A stretch of 64,000 nucleotides of DNA from Paragonimus westermani. Taxonomy: Eukaryota; Platyhelminthes; Trematoda; Plagiorchiida; Troglotrematidae. How positions within the stretch are numbered: the first letter of the stretch is position 1; the number at the start of each line of letters is the position of its first letter. Positions 11,385 to 22,679 of the stretch are shown here, in pieces. A program made the position numbers and the translations under genes. The stretch is taken from the NCBI GenBank assembly GCA_008508345.1, contig QNGE01002729.1:1-64000 (forward strand), in the 5' to 3' direction. The notes beneath the pieces were generated by a model. The model made no database searches. It worked only from the letters and a program-made list of their open reading frames with translations, and was not told the origin of the DNA.

Positions 11385-12335
11385 AATTTTCTAGATAAAT
11401 GCGAAACAATGAAAGCATTGAAACGATCAATAGATACGCTGCTGACAACCGTATACGAGAGACTATCCCAATGATCGATAACACTGTAGGAAACAAGCTG
11501 CTGTCCCGAAAAGTTCCGGGGTTGGAGCTTGAAACGCCCCCTGTTATATCCTCGCCAGCCATTTGCAGTGCCAACGGTGAAGGGCGGTTCTACGAGACCT
11601 GCAGTAAACAGGTGTGGGGAAATTAGATCACCGCGGAGTCACAAAATTCAGGTCGGTATAAATCGAGAATGTCACCCGAAGACTCGTACGTGACATTCCT
11701 TAGGTCGCGACAAGACTGGTAACCGCGCGCTGGACACGCTCAACAGCTAATATGTCTCACTTCAAGCCGGTATACACGACCTCATTCGCATGCTCGAGAA
11801 GCGGCCTTATGTTAATCTTGTGAGGCATTAGCAACGCTCTCTTGTGCATGTGGGAGAAAGTGCGCTTAATCCTCCTGAGGGCGGCAAACCCCTTTCATAA
11901 AGCAACCTCACGGTGATAGGCGGAGGATAAGGTGGATGACAACCAGATGCGCAGGTCCTTTTTCAGATCAACTTCATGATATCCATCCTACTATATGCAT
12001 TGTGGATTACCAAGACATCACCACAATCTCCACCAATTGACATAGGAGCACACTTGTTGCCATGTAGTGGGAACCGACAATCGTCCGACCGGCACTGAGT
12101 TGAGTGGCACTTCAGCTTTCCACATCGTCTGCGTATGAGAGGGCGTCACCGGAAATATTGTTTGGAAGGTCGTTGGTGTAAATCAGGAACAACACAGGAC
12201 TGACCCTTGAGGAACTCCCACAGAGATGAAAAAGGGTAACGAAAGGTCTGATCCGGTCTTAACTCTAAAAGTTCCATCATCAAAAACAAAGGTAATAGAG
12301 CGACCGGCCTCTTCTTGAATATAATGGGCTCTTGT
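11385..12335 (-). pseudogene. Decayed CR1-like LINE reverse transcriptase, 3' half (left arm)
   Basis: Mirror copy of 20360-21310. Read on the minus strand it contains a VPQGSVL motif, ALSYADD with the catalytic aspartates, PLLEHANEVVYTGLK and ERVQRAVTSLV from the RT C-terminal region, and WRGYNRGRFKLQPR followed by DHWDSLSYTVVSS, the last conserved CR1 block. Stops and frame changes separate all of these. Only the second half of the RT is present; upstream sequence switches to the family T element, so the LINE copy is 5'-truncated or was overwritten. Confidence 0.7.
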
Positions 12336-12479
12336 TTGTGGTTGGATTCAGATGGGCGGACGTAAAGCCGAGTTTCTCGTGAATAAAGAGCTAGAGTACA
12401 GGAAAATTTTTGAAAACGAAATGGAAGAACGCAACAGCGAACACCGATGTTAAATTTACCGAAGTTACGCGTTTTGTGA

Positions 12480-13370
12480 GCAGCAACTGGCGCGAAAACT
12501 ACCGAATACAACAAATGAGATCAGGGTACACGTAAACATAGACCCAGCAATGGGAAATAAGGAAGAAAAACTACGCCAGAACAAGTTCTCATACATAAAC
12601 GACGACACGATTCAGTATTGCATCAAGATTAACGGTCGGGGAGGAAATGATGTCATGCGCGTAATTCTACTAGTGGTGCTGTAACGTGCAGCCGAAACAA
12701 GAATGTTAGTCGTGGACAGTGAGTGTTGCAGTTATCACGGATAAAATAATTATTCCATCACATATTCCACTTTCTCTACCTCGGTACCTGGTGCAGAAAT
12801 TGAAATAATCGGAATATGCTTTTTCAGCTCATGTTTATTTGCTTTAAATGACCGATGGCTGAAAACGACCACGACGTGTGTTGTTTTTGATGTCCGCTAT
12901 GGCTGACGTTGGTTCGGTCTGCTGATATATGAATTCAGCGAAAATCCCGGTATGTATATGCAATAATGTATAGTTTATTCGTTATATAACTAAATTAGGG
13001 TATCGGTTTATTTTTTAGAACGTGAATTATATTGCAGCTTTCAAAGTGATTTTTGTGATCTGTTGTTGCAGAGGTACATGGAAGATACGTACTTAAGTGA
13101 TCGTTGAACGAAGTTAGTCGCTTCACAGGGGTACGCAGGATTATCCTGCTGATATCAGATGCGAAGAAACCAGATGATGAACATTTTCTTGTGATAAGTG
13201 ACTTCAGTTGTCGGGATGGACGCCAGCAGCCCATGCTGACCAGCGACCATGTTTTACGCGGGAGAAAGTCGGAGGCAAATATATAATTCGTGTTGAATTT
13301 CGTGCGTGTTTGTTTGCAGTGACTTGATTGATCCAAATATGCGTTTCAGCATAGGGTACTGTCTGCTTTG
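12480..13370 (-). mobile_element. Family T (Ty3/gypsy-like) pol C-terminus plus LTR-like end (left arm)
   Basis: Similar in order and sequence to 59620-60560 on the same strand. The higher-coordinate part corresponds to the decayed integrase C-terminus of that copy (HIWINQVTANKHARNST aligns with the region holding NRQVAHLRMHF); the lower-coordinate part holds the LTR-like blocks seen at 1-290. No open pol frame remains. The unrelated 60-codon plus frame at 13104-13286 is probably a shadow. Confidence 0.5.
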
Positions 13371-14115
13371 ACAACAAATTACATCCGGGAGCACTCTCCA
13401 ATTAGAAGCTTGAAATATTTTCCTGCAGCTGTCCTAGCTTACGAGTGAAGGCAAACCGCAACCGTCGTTGAAACACCTAAGGCGGTTCCATTCTTTTGTC
13501 TTGTCTTACGAGTCGAAGCGGGCGGTACCCTATGCTGGAACACGCTCAAGAACATTGATGGAAGAGTGAGGTCACCGAGAACGAACATGTGGGGGAGTCG
13601 ACCAGGTTGATCTAGTTACCTGTAAAACATGGTAAATGCTACCTCCGGCTCTTTTCAGCCCAGAATGTTGCCGTTGGTTTGCATTCATCCCGGATGTCCT
13701 GCCGGATGACTAAAGCCGTGTATCACATAAGGTTTCCGGCATCCCGTTCATCAATGCTGATATACGCAACCGTGTAAACAGATGTAGAGGGACTCAATTT
13801 TTTTCAGTTATATCTAGGAGATAGTCGCTCCAGGTGACAATAATTCGTGCATTCTTCGGTTCGTTTACAGGCGGCACATTGTCTGCGGACCGGTCTAAGT
13901 CGGCCTCCGTCAAGAGTGCATGGTAGAACCTCTTTTGTAATCACTACAGGATGGTAAACGATGGGTGGAGTAGGGAGAGCTGACAAATCTGTGAATTTGA
14001 AAAGTGCACCCGGCAGGTGGTTGAAGTTGATGACTGATTAGACACCGAATTATGTTCCTCATTTTAATACATTCAGAGTGAAAAATCAGTTAACCGATGT
14101 CACAGCGTTAGCTGT
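13371..14115. other. Inverted-repeat spacer, no recognisable gene
   Basis: Short frames only. At about 13522-13545 a run containing GTACCCTATGCTGGAAC is a near-match, in inverse orientation, to the inner tip of the left arm near 13345-13365, so a small inverted copy of the arm tip lies just inside the spacer. The 60-codon minus frame at 13804-13986 has four cysteines but fits no motif I know. Confidence 0.4.
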
Positions 14116-14622
14116 CTATCTATACAGATCCAGTGCAGTGCGCACATGGTAATTTTGCTTCAGGCTACTTAACCAATTTAGGTTGCTTACTGCTTGTACA
14201 TGCAGCAATGGGGGAGTGGCACAAATGCAAACCAGGCTTAACAATTCTGCCATTTTATCCGCGAAGACAATGATGCTGTCAAAAGAGGTCACTGCCGTGC
14301 GGCTGCTGCAGCTATAGAGTCTCGCAAGTAAATTATGGGGGGCTTTATAGTGACAGATGAAGTTGGCCACAGCGACAGGACTTAGCTGGGTACCCACCAA
14401 CTGTCGAATTAGCAAGTTGTACTCCGCCAGCCACCGTTCATAAATGAGCGCGCGACATTTATGAGCAGAAATAAATACTACAGAAAGCCTTACAGTAATT
14501 GTGAAAACTTTTCCGGAACATTGACAGAATAGGTATACAGGAGAGCCACATTGAGCGGTAAAATGACATTCACGAGTATCCTGCATGCCATCAACGATGA
14601 AGGCGTCATCATCATGTTGCAC
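14116..14622 (-). CDS. Unidentified 168-codon frame, conserved in a second copy
   Basis: I do not recognise this product. The frame begins with a non-AUG codon (GTG) and reads MQHDDDAFIVDGM, with RLYSCSSRTAVTSF and LSLVCICATPPL further on. A homologous, broken version occurs at 61745-62240 on the plus strand (MQQDGDAFVADSM; LVGPQLQPLAAANF against LVGTQLSPVAVANF). In both loci it lies 1.3-1.5 kb from a decayed Ty3-like integrase C-terminus reading the opposite way. It may be an antisense frame of the element's pol or a separate gene carried by it. Conservation is at nucleotide level on both strands, so the coding strand is not proved. Confidence 0.3.
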   Translation of the reverse strand: MQHDDDAFIVDGMQDTRECHFTAQCGSPVYLFCQCSGKVFTITVRLSVVFISAHKCRALIYERWLAEYNLLIRQLVGTQLSPVAVANFICHYKAPHNLLARLYSCSSRTAVTSFDSIIVFADKMAELLSLVCICATPPLLHVQAVSNLNWLSSLKQNYHVRTALDLYR

Positions 14623-14821
14623 ACTGAATGTTTCGGTTGACTACTGTAGAACCACTTACCTTGCACACAGCTACTGTTTCGAAATTGAGTCGTGGGTTCA
14701 GCCTGTTCAGTTGTAATCGGACGAGATGACTTGCGAACGTGATCATTCGGTAAATGGTGTTTTTGACGTACAAGTCCACATTGACAACTTCACGACGGTC
14801 ACATCCATAGGCAGTTTGCAT
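14623..14821 (-). pseudogene. Upstream part of the same unidentified module
   Basis: A minus-strand frame containing KNTIYRMITFASHLVRLQL and NPRLNFETVAVCK, matched in the 60-kb copy by KKIPHRITALASHLAQ near 61580-61640 and by diverged codons after it. Immediately after VCK the DNA reads AAGGTAAGTGG, a good splice-donor consensus, and 36 nt after the G of GT comes ATTCAG; an intron this short would be possible in a flatworm, but the reading phase does not join cleanly to the next frame and the donor is absent from the 60-kb copy. Function unknown. Confidence 0.3.
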
Positions 14822-16600
14822 TTCAAACTTTCGTATCGGCCACTCGCTGTGGATTCACATTCTTTTAATGGTAACGTCTAGGAAATGTCTGGGGTGAGTC
14901 TTATTCTTCAAACGTCCGTTGATATTATATAGCCCATTATTTGTGCGCTAGCCGAGGTGAATAACATCACTTTGTGCATGGATGACCCAGTTGGGCTTGA
15001 TGTAAAGCCAATGACAACACGTAATCCGTATACCCACTATCCGTTCGGCGGATGATAATCAAGTCACGTTTGGACCCACTGTATACGGTGCGAGGCGCAA
15101 CTCACTTTTCCTCATTGTCTACCATAGCCAATCGGTCAAACAGATAACTACCTCAAAAAGTGCTCCTCTTTCAACGAAAGTGACAAACAAATTTCATCCA
15201 CCTACATGCCCACGAACAGCGTCACGCACGCGGAAGTAATACATCATGGTGTCGCAGCCGAACACCGCACAAGCTGTCCTCATTTGTGAAGCCATTTTTT
15301 CACTACACACGTCTTTACCGTTCACCCATCATTTATCGAAAAATTTCCAACAGCCTACGTACTGACGCACACTTTTCACCGCAAACGTATCCGCACATCA
15401 CTCGTCGGCCGTTCTCCATGCCACTTGTCACTAGAACTGATATAACTTCCTACTTCGGAAGTGTGAATAAACATCTGATGACAAACTTTGATGTGGGGGA
15501 ACCCACATTCACAACACGTGGGAAACGCTGGAATAGCCTAATTCGTGGTCGCTGGGCAGATCAAATGTGCGTATAGCTGTTATCTTCATCCCGTATGGTG
15601 CGCACCGCACCTATCGCACTGATCACCGACAACACTTCCTTGAGGCTCTCTAGTATTCCGTTACGATTCTTACGTAATAAAATCACTTAACAGCAGGATG
15701 CAACTTCCGGCGGGTGTTTCCAGCGTCATAAATCGAATGAAATTGCTGTGAACATCCTCTACATACTGCTTAATGGCAACAGTTGGTGGATTTTATTGAA
15801 ACAAGCTGCTGCATTTGTTCAGTTCATTGGTGGTTAGTCCACGATTTGTAGGATAGAACTCATGTACCAAAAGATTGATAAGGTGGTTGTTCTGTAACGC
15901 GAAAGAGTTCATAACCAGAGAGGCATTTAACCAGACCAAGTGGAGTCTTGAAGTGCAACATGTATCGCGAGAACTGTATTTCGAAACTAACAACAGTTAA
16001 CCCACTAAACACGTCGCACAACCTATCATACGCTCCTACGTCTCTTATGGTTCGGGCAACGGTGATAAGCCTGGAAGGTTTTCAAGAAACCACGCCAACT
16101 TACCTCATCATAATTCAGAACCATTTTCGACCTACGGCTCGTCGCACGGATGTAAATAACGCCCACATCCTTTATTTACCTCTAAAGGCACTCCTGGAAC
16201 TGTGAGAAAGTTCGGAATTCACGATTATCAAATATCGCCTCGAAAGCCGCACTATCATTTATTTCCTAAATGTGAAATATGTCACAATGCGATTAACAAT
16301 GTATGCAGCATTGGATTTGTAGATACATAGTATTTTGACAACCATATATTAACAGTGCCACAGGCAAGCAACCACAACGACAACCATACTGATTTTCGAA
16401 AATAACACACGGTAAGGTCGCTCTTAATTAATGGCCAGTTGAAACAAACAGATGAGGGCCCATGACACAGATTTCGGCGATTCCAATTTCTCCATCACAT
16501 ATCAAAATACTAAACCGGAATATGCAGTGAAATAATTTTCCCACCTACGACAACAGAAAAAACCACGGTCTACGCCTAGCATTCAAGCAATTTCCCTAAG
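14822..16600 (+). mobile_element. Family T copy inside the inverted-repeat spacer
   Basis: Region 15850-16260 (+) aligns with the Ty3-like integrase C-terminus at 60360-60740 (-): for example a RRTDVNNAHILYLPLKALLEL frame near 16140-16205 against DPTNVSNADILHVTRQALLEP. Downstream, 16480-16560 matches the LTR-like block with GAAATAATTTT. The middle (14822-15850) has no clear domain. All frames are broken. The orientation relative to the adjacent unidentified module is the same as at 60 kb, so both are copies of one element. Confidence 0.5.
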
Positions 16601-19324
16601 CAAACCTGCGAACAGTCTATTCATTAGTACTATATAACAGATGTGTGAATCATAAAAGTTTATACTTAGGCGCTACGAATAATCTACGAGCAGACGACGC
16701 ATAGCTACGGATTTTCTCACAAGATGAATTGATCCCTCAGTGTCTCCCATCTCGTGGAAAGGTTCACAAATACACTTTGACCTGCCACGTGCCCCACATT
16801 TTGCAACGAAAACCGTCTTTGGACAACCCATAAATAAACAGTGAATACCAAATTAAGAAAGATCTGATCGCAGGTAACATGACACTAATTTGCGGGCAGC
16901 GCAGCATACAATACAGTAGGTAACAACCACGTAGTTGGCTGATATGGCGTTCCAAGGCCGGAACGAGTTGGAAACGTCCATTTGAACACGAAGAGAACCT
17001 TTACAGATTCTTTAAGAAATATAGAAAGGCATATTTTAAAACAAGCATACCGATTTTACCAAGCACAACCTTACCGTTGCAATGAGAAAAATCGGCTCCA
17101 CTCGGAAGCTGCTGACATTCCCACTTTTGTTAAAAAAGTGTTTCGGTTCTTTTTACAACGACCTCATATTGGCCTTCATAATTAGTTTTGCGCTCTAAAT
17201 GTTCTTCCATCGAAATTTTTGTGGTAGAATATATACTGCCATCCTTCAGAACCGGTCAGTTTTGCATGGATTGAGAAATACAAACGAATTTGCAACTATC
17301 AGCCGCACCGGGTCTACGCTGTATTCCGCACTAACTGTCAAATCATATTCCAATAATAGCTGTGCCGCTACGTTTGTAGGTCAGCTATATATTCGAAGTA
17401 TACATTCGGTTTGTTTCCCTGTCAGTATTTTAGGTAGAAACCAATCGACGGAATGTTATTTTAAAGAGGATTGCACATGGCGTTGCCACTTGCAGCTCGG
17501 TTGTTTGTTTGCAGAGTGTGGGCACCTTGATGTTGAATGTTTGAATACGGACGTAGTCACCTTAAGTACTTAGGGCCCTTCGCGTCCCCTTCATTTTTCT
17601 TCTCTCCATTCCTATATAGGGTTTGCTTTTTCTTCATGGTTACGTGGCAGTTGAGCATAAGTGTCAACCACAAATGTATAGCTGTCTATGAGGATGATGA
17701 CGTTGTCAAGTGGTTTTTTCTATCTAAGGTCGGTATGGGACGGTGTAAACATGGGTAATACGTCATACTCTGTCACTTACATTGTGGGCACTGTCAAGTT
17801 TATCGTTAATTCAACAGGGGTGAGTGTAGCTTTTCACTTGTCTGCAGCCCAATGCTCACTTATCTAAAGGCTAATTACCCACTCCGAAGCCAGTTATTTC
17901 CCCTTCGATGCCATTGGTTCTCGCATGTACGATTTCAGTCACAAAACTTTGCATTGACACTTATGATTTTGACAGTAGTTTGTCTATGCTTTATCCATCT
18001 GCAGAACTCACCGATATTCTCCATTCAAGATCATCAGTGCCATCCCAGGGGTTTTACTCTGGTCAGACCGCAGGTCATTAATGTGGTTTGATGATAGTGA
18101 TATCTTAGCGACGAGTGTAACACTCTCCTTGAAATGTCCTCCGGGGGAGTTGAGAAAGATCGTCAGAAGCTATCCTAAACTCTTTAAACAGGAATATATA
18201 TTAATTTCGTCCATGTGCTTCTCACCAACGTTGTTCACAGGTCAGGTCATCTGGGCGGGGCATCCAGCTGTATGAACAGGTGGAGTATGAGTTTCGTAAT
18301 CCGGTGGTTTCATTCTGCCAGTCGTTCAGGAAAACGACGTTGTTCATTCCTGACTCAAACCGCTATGCACCACACAATGCACTTTCGTGTGAGATGAGTT
18401 GAACAATTGTGTGCCAGTCACGTTTCCCGGATTTCACTCCGCCAAATGACCTCTTGAATATGTGACGGGCTGACGTTCGCTTGATCCGGATACGGCCCGA
18501 AAGCGCCCCTTAGCACACGATCACAGATCTTTGATGGTACTTCCTTTTCATGAATGATGCGTCGTTCTTAAACTTCCAGTGCATTAATATTATGGCCGCT
18601 TCATCCAGCGTGAGACCCGCGTTTTTGACTGAGGCTATTCCAAACGGGGTAATACCGGACTTCCAACCATTCTAGTCCACAAGAGGACCATCCTTTGCCA
18701 AAACAGTTAGAACAAGGCATATGCAGTTTATGAGGTTCTCCAATATGCCGTTTTCTGGCGCAACTGGCACCACTTGGAAACATTTGCCTATTTTGCACTG
18801 TGCACTGATCTCACAGTTAGCCCAAGATTCCTCTCCCCCAAACAGCTACGAGCCCACAGATGTAAGAATGACAGATCCGCCCTCCAAAATACGACGAATT
18901 CTATGAAACGATCTGGTTCTTTTTATGACCATGGCACTCAAAGGACATTTAGTGTCCAGACTGCACAACGGAATCGGAACCCGGTAAAAGTGATTGGCCA
19001 ATTTATCTCACCTCGTCTTCACGTAAATAACGCTTACAGTGTGTGTGTCAAAGACCCTACTAAGACGGCAAAAGGCACCCGTGAGACTGCCGGAAAATGA
19101 TCATATGACGTTCGTGTTGCTTAGTTGACCTGTGGGTATGTAGTAAACAAGAAGTCATACATGAGATATCTAGTTAATGAAACGTACTCAAGCGGATAGT
19201 AGTGGGATCACTTCAACGTGACGTGCGTTCGAATTCTGGCAGTGACTTGTTGAATGAACGACCACGAACACAATTTCATGCTGGGACACTTGAACTACTC
19301 CATCCATGTGTCCTTAATTACAGG
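16601..19324. other. Inverted-repeat spacer, no recognisable gene
   Basis: The longest frames (124 codons at 17199-17573, 108 at 18774-19100) show no motif and a composition unlike a real protein. No repeat match found apart from a short TAGCTGTCTATGAGGATGATG near 17680-17700, reminiscent of an RTE 3' tail. Confidence 0.4.
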
Positions 19325-20215
19325 CAAAGCAGAGAGTACCCTATGCTGAAACGCATATTTGGATCAATCAAGTCACTGCAAACAAACACGCACGAAATTC
19401 AACACGAATTATATATTTGCCTCCGACTTTCTCCCGCGTAAAACATGGTCGCTGGTCAGCATGGGCTGCTGGCGTCCATCCCGACAACTGAAGTCACTTA
19501 TCACAAGAAAATGTTCATCATCTGGTTTCTTCGCATCTGATATCAGCAGGATAATCCTGCGTACCCCTGTGAAGCGACTAACTTCGTTCAACGATCACTT
19601 AAGTACGTATCTTCCATGTACCTCTGCAACAACAGATCACAAAAATCACTTTGAAAGCTGCAATATAATTCACGTTCTAAAAAATAAACCGATACCCTAA
19701 TTTAGTTATATAACGAATAAACTATACATTATTGCATATACATACCGGGATTTTCGCTGAATTCATATATCAGCAGACCGAACCAACGTCAGCCATAGCG
19801 GACATCAAAAACAACACACGTCGTGGTCGTTTTCAGCCATCGGTCATTTAAAGCAAATAAACATGAGCTGAAAAAGCATATTCCGATTATTTCAATTTCT
19901 GCACCAGGTACCGAGGTAGAGAAAGTGGAATATGTGATGGAATAATTATTTTATCCGTGATAACTGCAACACTCACTGTCCACGACTAACATTCTTGTTT
20001 CGGCTGCACGTTACAGCACCACTAGTAGAATTACGCGCATGACATCATTTCCTCCCCGACCGTTAATCTTGATGCAATACTGAATCGTGTCGTCGTTTAT
20101 GTATGAGAACTTGTTCTGGCGTAGTTTTTCTTCCTTATTTCCCATTGCTGGGTCTATGTTTACGTGTACCCTGATCTCATTTGTTGTATTCGGTAGTTTT
20201 CGCGCCAGTTGCTGC
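19325..20215 (+). mobile_element. Family T (Ty3/gypsy-like) terminus (right arm)
   Basis: Exact mirror of 12480-13370. Running 5' to 3' on the plus strand it passes from decayed integrase C-terminal sequence into the LTR-like blocks (ACTTGTTCTGGCGTAG; GTTTACGTGTACCCTG), matching the minus strand of 1-290 and 59620-60560. Confidence 0.5.
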
Positions 20216-20359
20216 TCACAAAACGCGTAACTTCGGTAAATTTAACATCGGTGTTCGCTGTTGCGTTCTTCCATTTCGTTTTCAAAAATTTTCCTGTACT
20301 CTAGCTCTTTATTCACGAGAAACTCGGCTTTACGTCCGCCCATCTGAATCCAACCACAA

Positions 20360-21310
20360 ACAAGAGCCCATTATATTCAAGAAGAGGCCGGTCGCTCTAT
20401 TACCTTTGTTTTTGATGATGGAACTTTTAGAGTTAAGACCGGATCAGACCTTTCGTTACCCTTTTTCATCTCTGTGGGAGTTCCTCAAGGGTCAGTCCTG
20501 TGTTGTTCCTGATTTACACCAACGACCTTCCAAACAATATTTCCGGTGACGCCCTCTCATACGCAGACGATGTGGAAAGCTGAAGTGCCACTCAACTCAG
20601 TGCCGGTCGGACGATTGTCGGTTCCCACTACATGGCAACAAGTGTGCTCCTATGTCAATTGGTGGAGATTGTGGTGATGTCTTGGTAATCCACAATGCAT
20701 ATAGTAGGATGGATATCATGAAGTTGATCTGAAAAAGGACCTGCGCATCTGGTTGTCATCCACCTTATCCTCCGCCTATCACCGTGAGGTTGCTTTATGA
20801 AAGGGGTTTGCCGCCCTCAGGAGGATTAAGCGCACTTTCTCCCACATGCACAAGAGAGCGTTGCTAATGCCTCACAAGATTAACATAAGGCCGCTTCTCG
20901 AGCATGCGAATGAGGTCGTGTATACCGGCTTGAAGTGAGACATATTAGCTGTTGAGCGTGTCCAGCGCGCGGTTACCAGTCTTGTCGCGACCTAAGGAAT
21001 GTCACGTACGAGTCTTCGGGTGACATTCTCGATTTATACCGACCTGAATTTTGTGACTCCGCGGTGATCTAATTTCCCCACACCTGTTTACTGCAGGTCT
21101 CGTAGAACCGCCCTTCACCGTTGGCACTGCAAATGGCTGGCGAGGATATAACAGGGGGCGTTTCAAGCTCCAACCCCGGAACTTTTCGGGACAGCAGCTT
21201 GTTTCCTACAGTGTTATCGATCATTGGGATAGTCTCTCGTATACGGTTGTCAGCAGCGTATCTATTGATCGTTTCAATGCTTTCATTGTTTCGCATTTAT
21301 CTAGAAAATT
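20360..21310 (+). pseudogene. Decayed CR1-like LINE reverse transcriptase, 3' half (right arm)
   Basis: Identical to 11385-12335 in mirror image. VPQGSVL lies at about 20479-20500, ALSYADD at about 20550-20575, the PLLEHANEVVYTGLK block near 20890-20940, and the terminal WRGYNRGRF and DHWDSLSYTVV blocks between 21130 and 21260. Frames shift between blocks and several stops occur. CR1 assignment rests on the C-terminal LLEYANQVVYSGL-type block, common in fluke CR1 elements. Confidence 0.7.
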
Positions 21311-22041
21311 TATTGTGCAAGTGATACTGCTGTGTTATTATTGCACGCTGTAATCTATAACAATGGTACATTTCTTGACGCATTTGCGAGAAACACACCC
21401 AGGAGTGCGTGATCAACGTTATGATTTTTAAGCACATACATATTTGAAGACCAAATTTGAAAATTGTACGAGTCAGCTACGTGAATAGAGCAACAAAACA
21501 GACAAAAAGAGACATTATATGAAGGGAAAATTCAAGTCTAGGCAGGCAACTTCGAGCTTCATATTTCTGAGAAGATAGTGCTTGGGCTCTGTACAATTCG
21601 ATAAAATAATTGATTTGTTACATCAATTTGGACTCCACAAGGTGATCGCTGGCCTGATGCTCAAGGTCGTGCCAAAAAAGCAGTAGTTGGAGGATGAAGA
21701 GGGTGTATAGGGGAAGAATTTGACCATTATTCCATGTAGATAATTCCGAAAAAATGTTCAGAAAAAGTTTTCATGATGTGGGCGAGGTGGGGACGCATAT
21801 ACTTTCGCGGGGAACGCATGGATCTCTCGATTGGACGTCATTCTTCGCCCGAATTCCTAAGAATTTCAAGGATCTCGCGATATGCCCAACCATTGCGGAA
21901 TTTTAAGTGTCCGGGAGGGGTGTGATGTTTTCTCGCGCGAGACATATCAGTGAAATCAAGAATGGAGAGCGGAGTCATGCGATGAACGGGATAACGTGGA
22001 ACTAACTATGTTAGCTATGACGAACAATGAAACAAGTGATA

Positions 22042-22325
22042 ATCTGGCATATTGCCACGTTGATTTTGGAAATCCAGCAAGTTTCTGGGGCCCGGTTGTA
22101 ATGTTGTCAAGTTTTGTTGCGTTATTTCGAGATTGCTGGGGTTTGCTTTTTGTTTAAATGTAGCTCTGCGCTTCGCTCTTTTCCGCAAATGGAGTACATT
22201 TCTCATCCTTGTTCTTACACCACTTTTTCCGACCGTTCTTTTTCCCCTACCTTGTCCGAACCCCGGAAACTTCTGAATGCCGAAATTAGACATTTTCCCC
22301 CGTATTTTTTCTTGAGTCAGGGTAA
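22042..22325 (+). repeat. LTR-end fragment, inverted copy (BEL/Pao 27-kb family)
   Basis: In reverse complement this resembles 27640-27850 and 22321-22530 (shared CAGCAATCTC, TAACGCAACAAA, ACCGGGCCCC). Relative to the element at 22680-27850 it is inverted and lies head-to-head with the next fragment. It holds the terminal part of the LTR plus, at its left end, a little sequence that in the other 22-kb fragment lies internal to the LTR. Confidence 0.55.
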
Positions 22326-22530
22326 CGGTCAAAGTATGTGGTTTAAGAACGATGATGAGTAATTTGTTTCACTTTGGGGAAGAGAGCAAAGCGCAGGGCC
22401 ACCTTTCAACAACGAGCAAACTTCAGCAATCTCAAATTAACGCAACAAACCTTGACAAAGTCAACACCGGGCCCCGAAAACTGGCTGGTTTCCTAAACTC
22501 TAGGTGGCAATGTAAACAACGACAGCGACT
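22321..22530 (-). repeat. Partial 3' LTR of the BEL/Pao element at 22680-27850
   Basis: Matches the LTR at 27261-27850 in the same orientation (GAACGGTCAAAG-like start, AGAGCAAAGCGCAGGG, CAGCAATCTCAAATTAACGC), then continues into CCGGGCCCCGAAAACTGG, which should be the internal sequence just upstream of the 3' LTR. Only the first ~150 bp of the LTR remain; the rest is replaced by the inverted fragment at 22042-22325. Confidence 0.55.
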
Positions 22531-22679
22531 GGTTAGACGGGAGGGTCCACACCTGTTGCTTTATCCAGAGTAACTTGGTGTTACTGTGCATACGCTTTTA
22601 AAAAACAAAGTGAATTGATGTCCCGTCTTACAGTGCCATCTGACGTTCTTACAGACACCTGGCGTGCATGTCTATCGTC

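Larger units (their letters stand above)
10654..13370 (+). repeat. Left arm of ~2.7-kb near-perfect inverted repeat
   Basis: Every position pairs with 19325-22041 so that coordinates add to 32695, with no insertions or deletions. All stretches I compared base by base in the interior are identical, and frames translated from both arms (75, 67, 122 and 113 codons) are identical. I saw mismatches only near the ends (10691/22004 and 13361/19334). The arm is itself mosaic: minus-strand CR1-like RT remnant at 11385-12335 and family T terminus at 12480-13370. Confidence 0.92.
19325..22041 (-). repeat. Right arm of ~2.7-kb near-perfect inverted repeat
   Basis: Reverse complement of 10654-13370 with constant coordinate sum 32695. 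The inner end is at GCAAAGCAGAGAGTACC; beyond it the two arms differ. The outer end abuts LTR-derived sequence at 22042. Contents mirror the left arm: family T terminus at 19325-20215 (+) and CR1-like RT remnant at 20360-21310 (+). Confidence 0.92.

Noticed and set aside
11399..13336. Identical proteins encoded on both sides of the 13-19 kb spacer, suggesting a duplicated gene pair
   Set aside because: They are mirror images caused by the inverted repeat; the frames are shadows of decayed CR1-like RT and family T sequence.
17199..17573. 124-codon frame in the spacer
   Set aside because: No motif, no second copy, and composition unlike a real protein; length is expected by chance in this much DNA.
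17670..17705. Possible RTE 3' tail (GCTGTCTATGAGGATGATG)
   Set aside because: Resembles the 48-bp insert at 54.7 kb, but I found no target-site duplication and no RTE coding sequence upstream; too short to claim.
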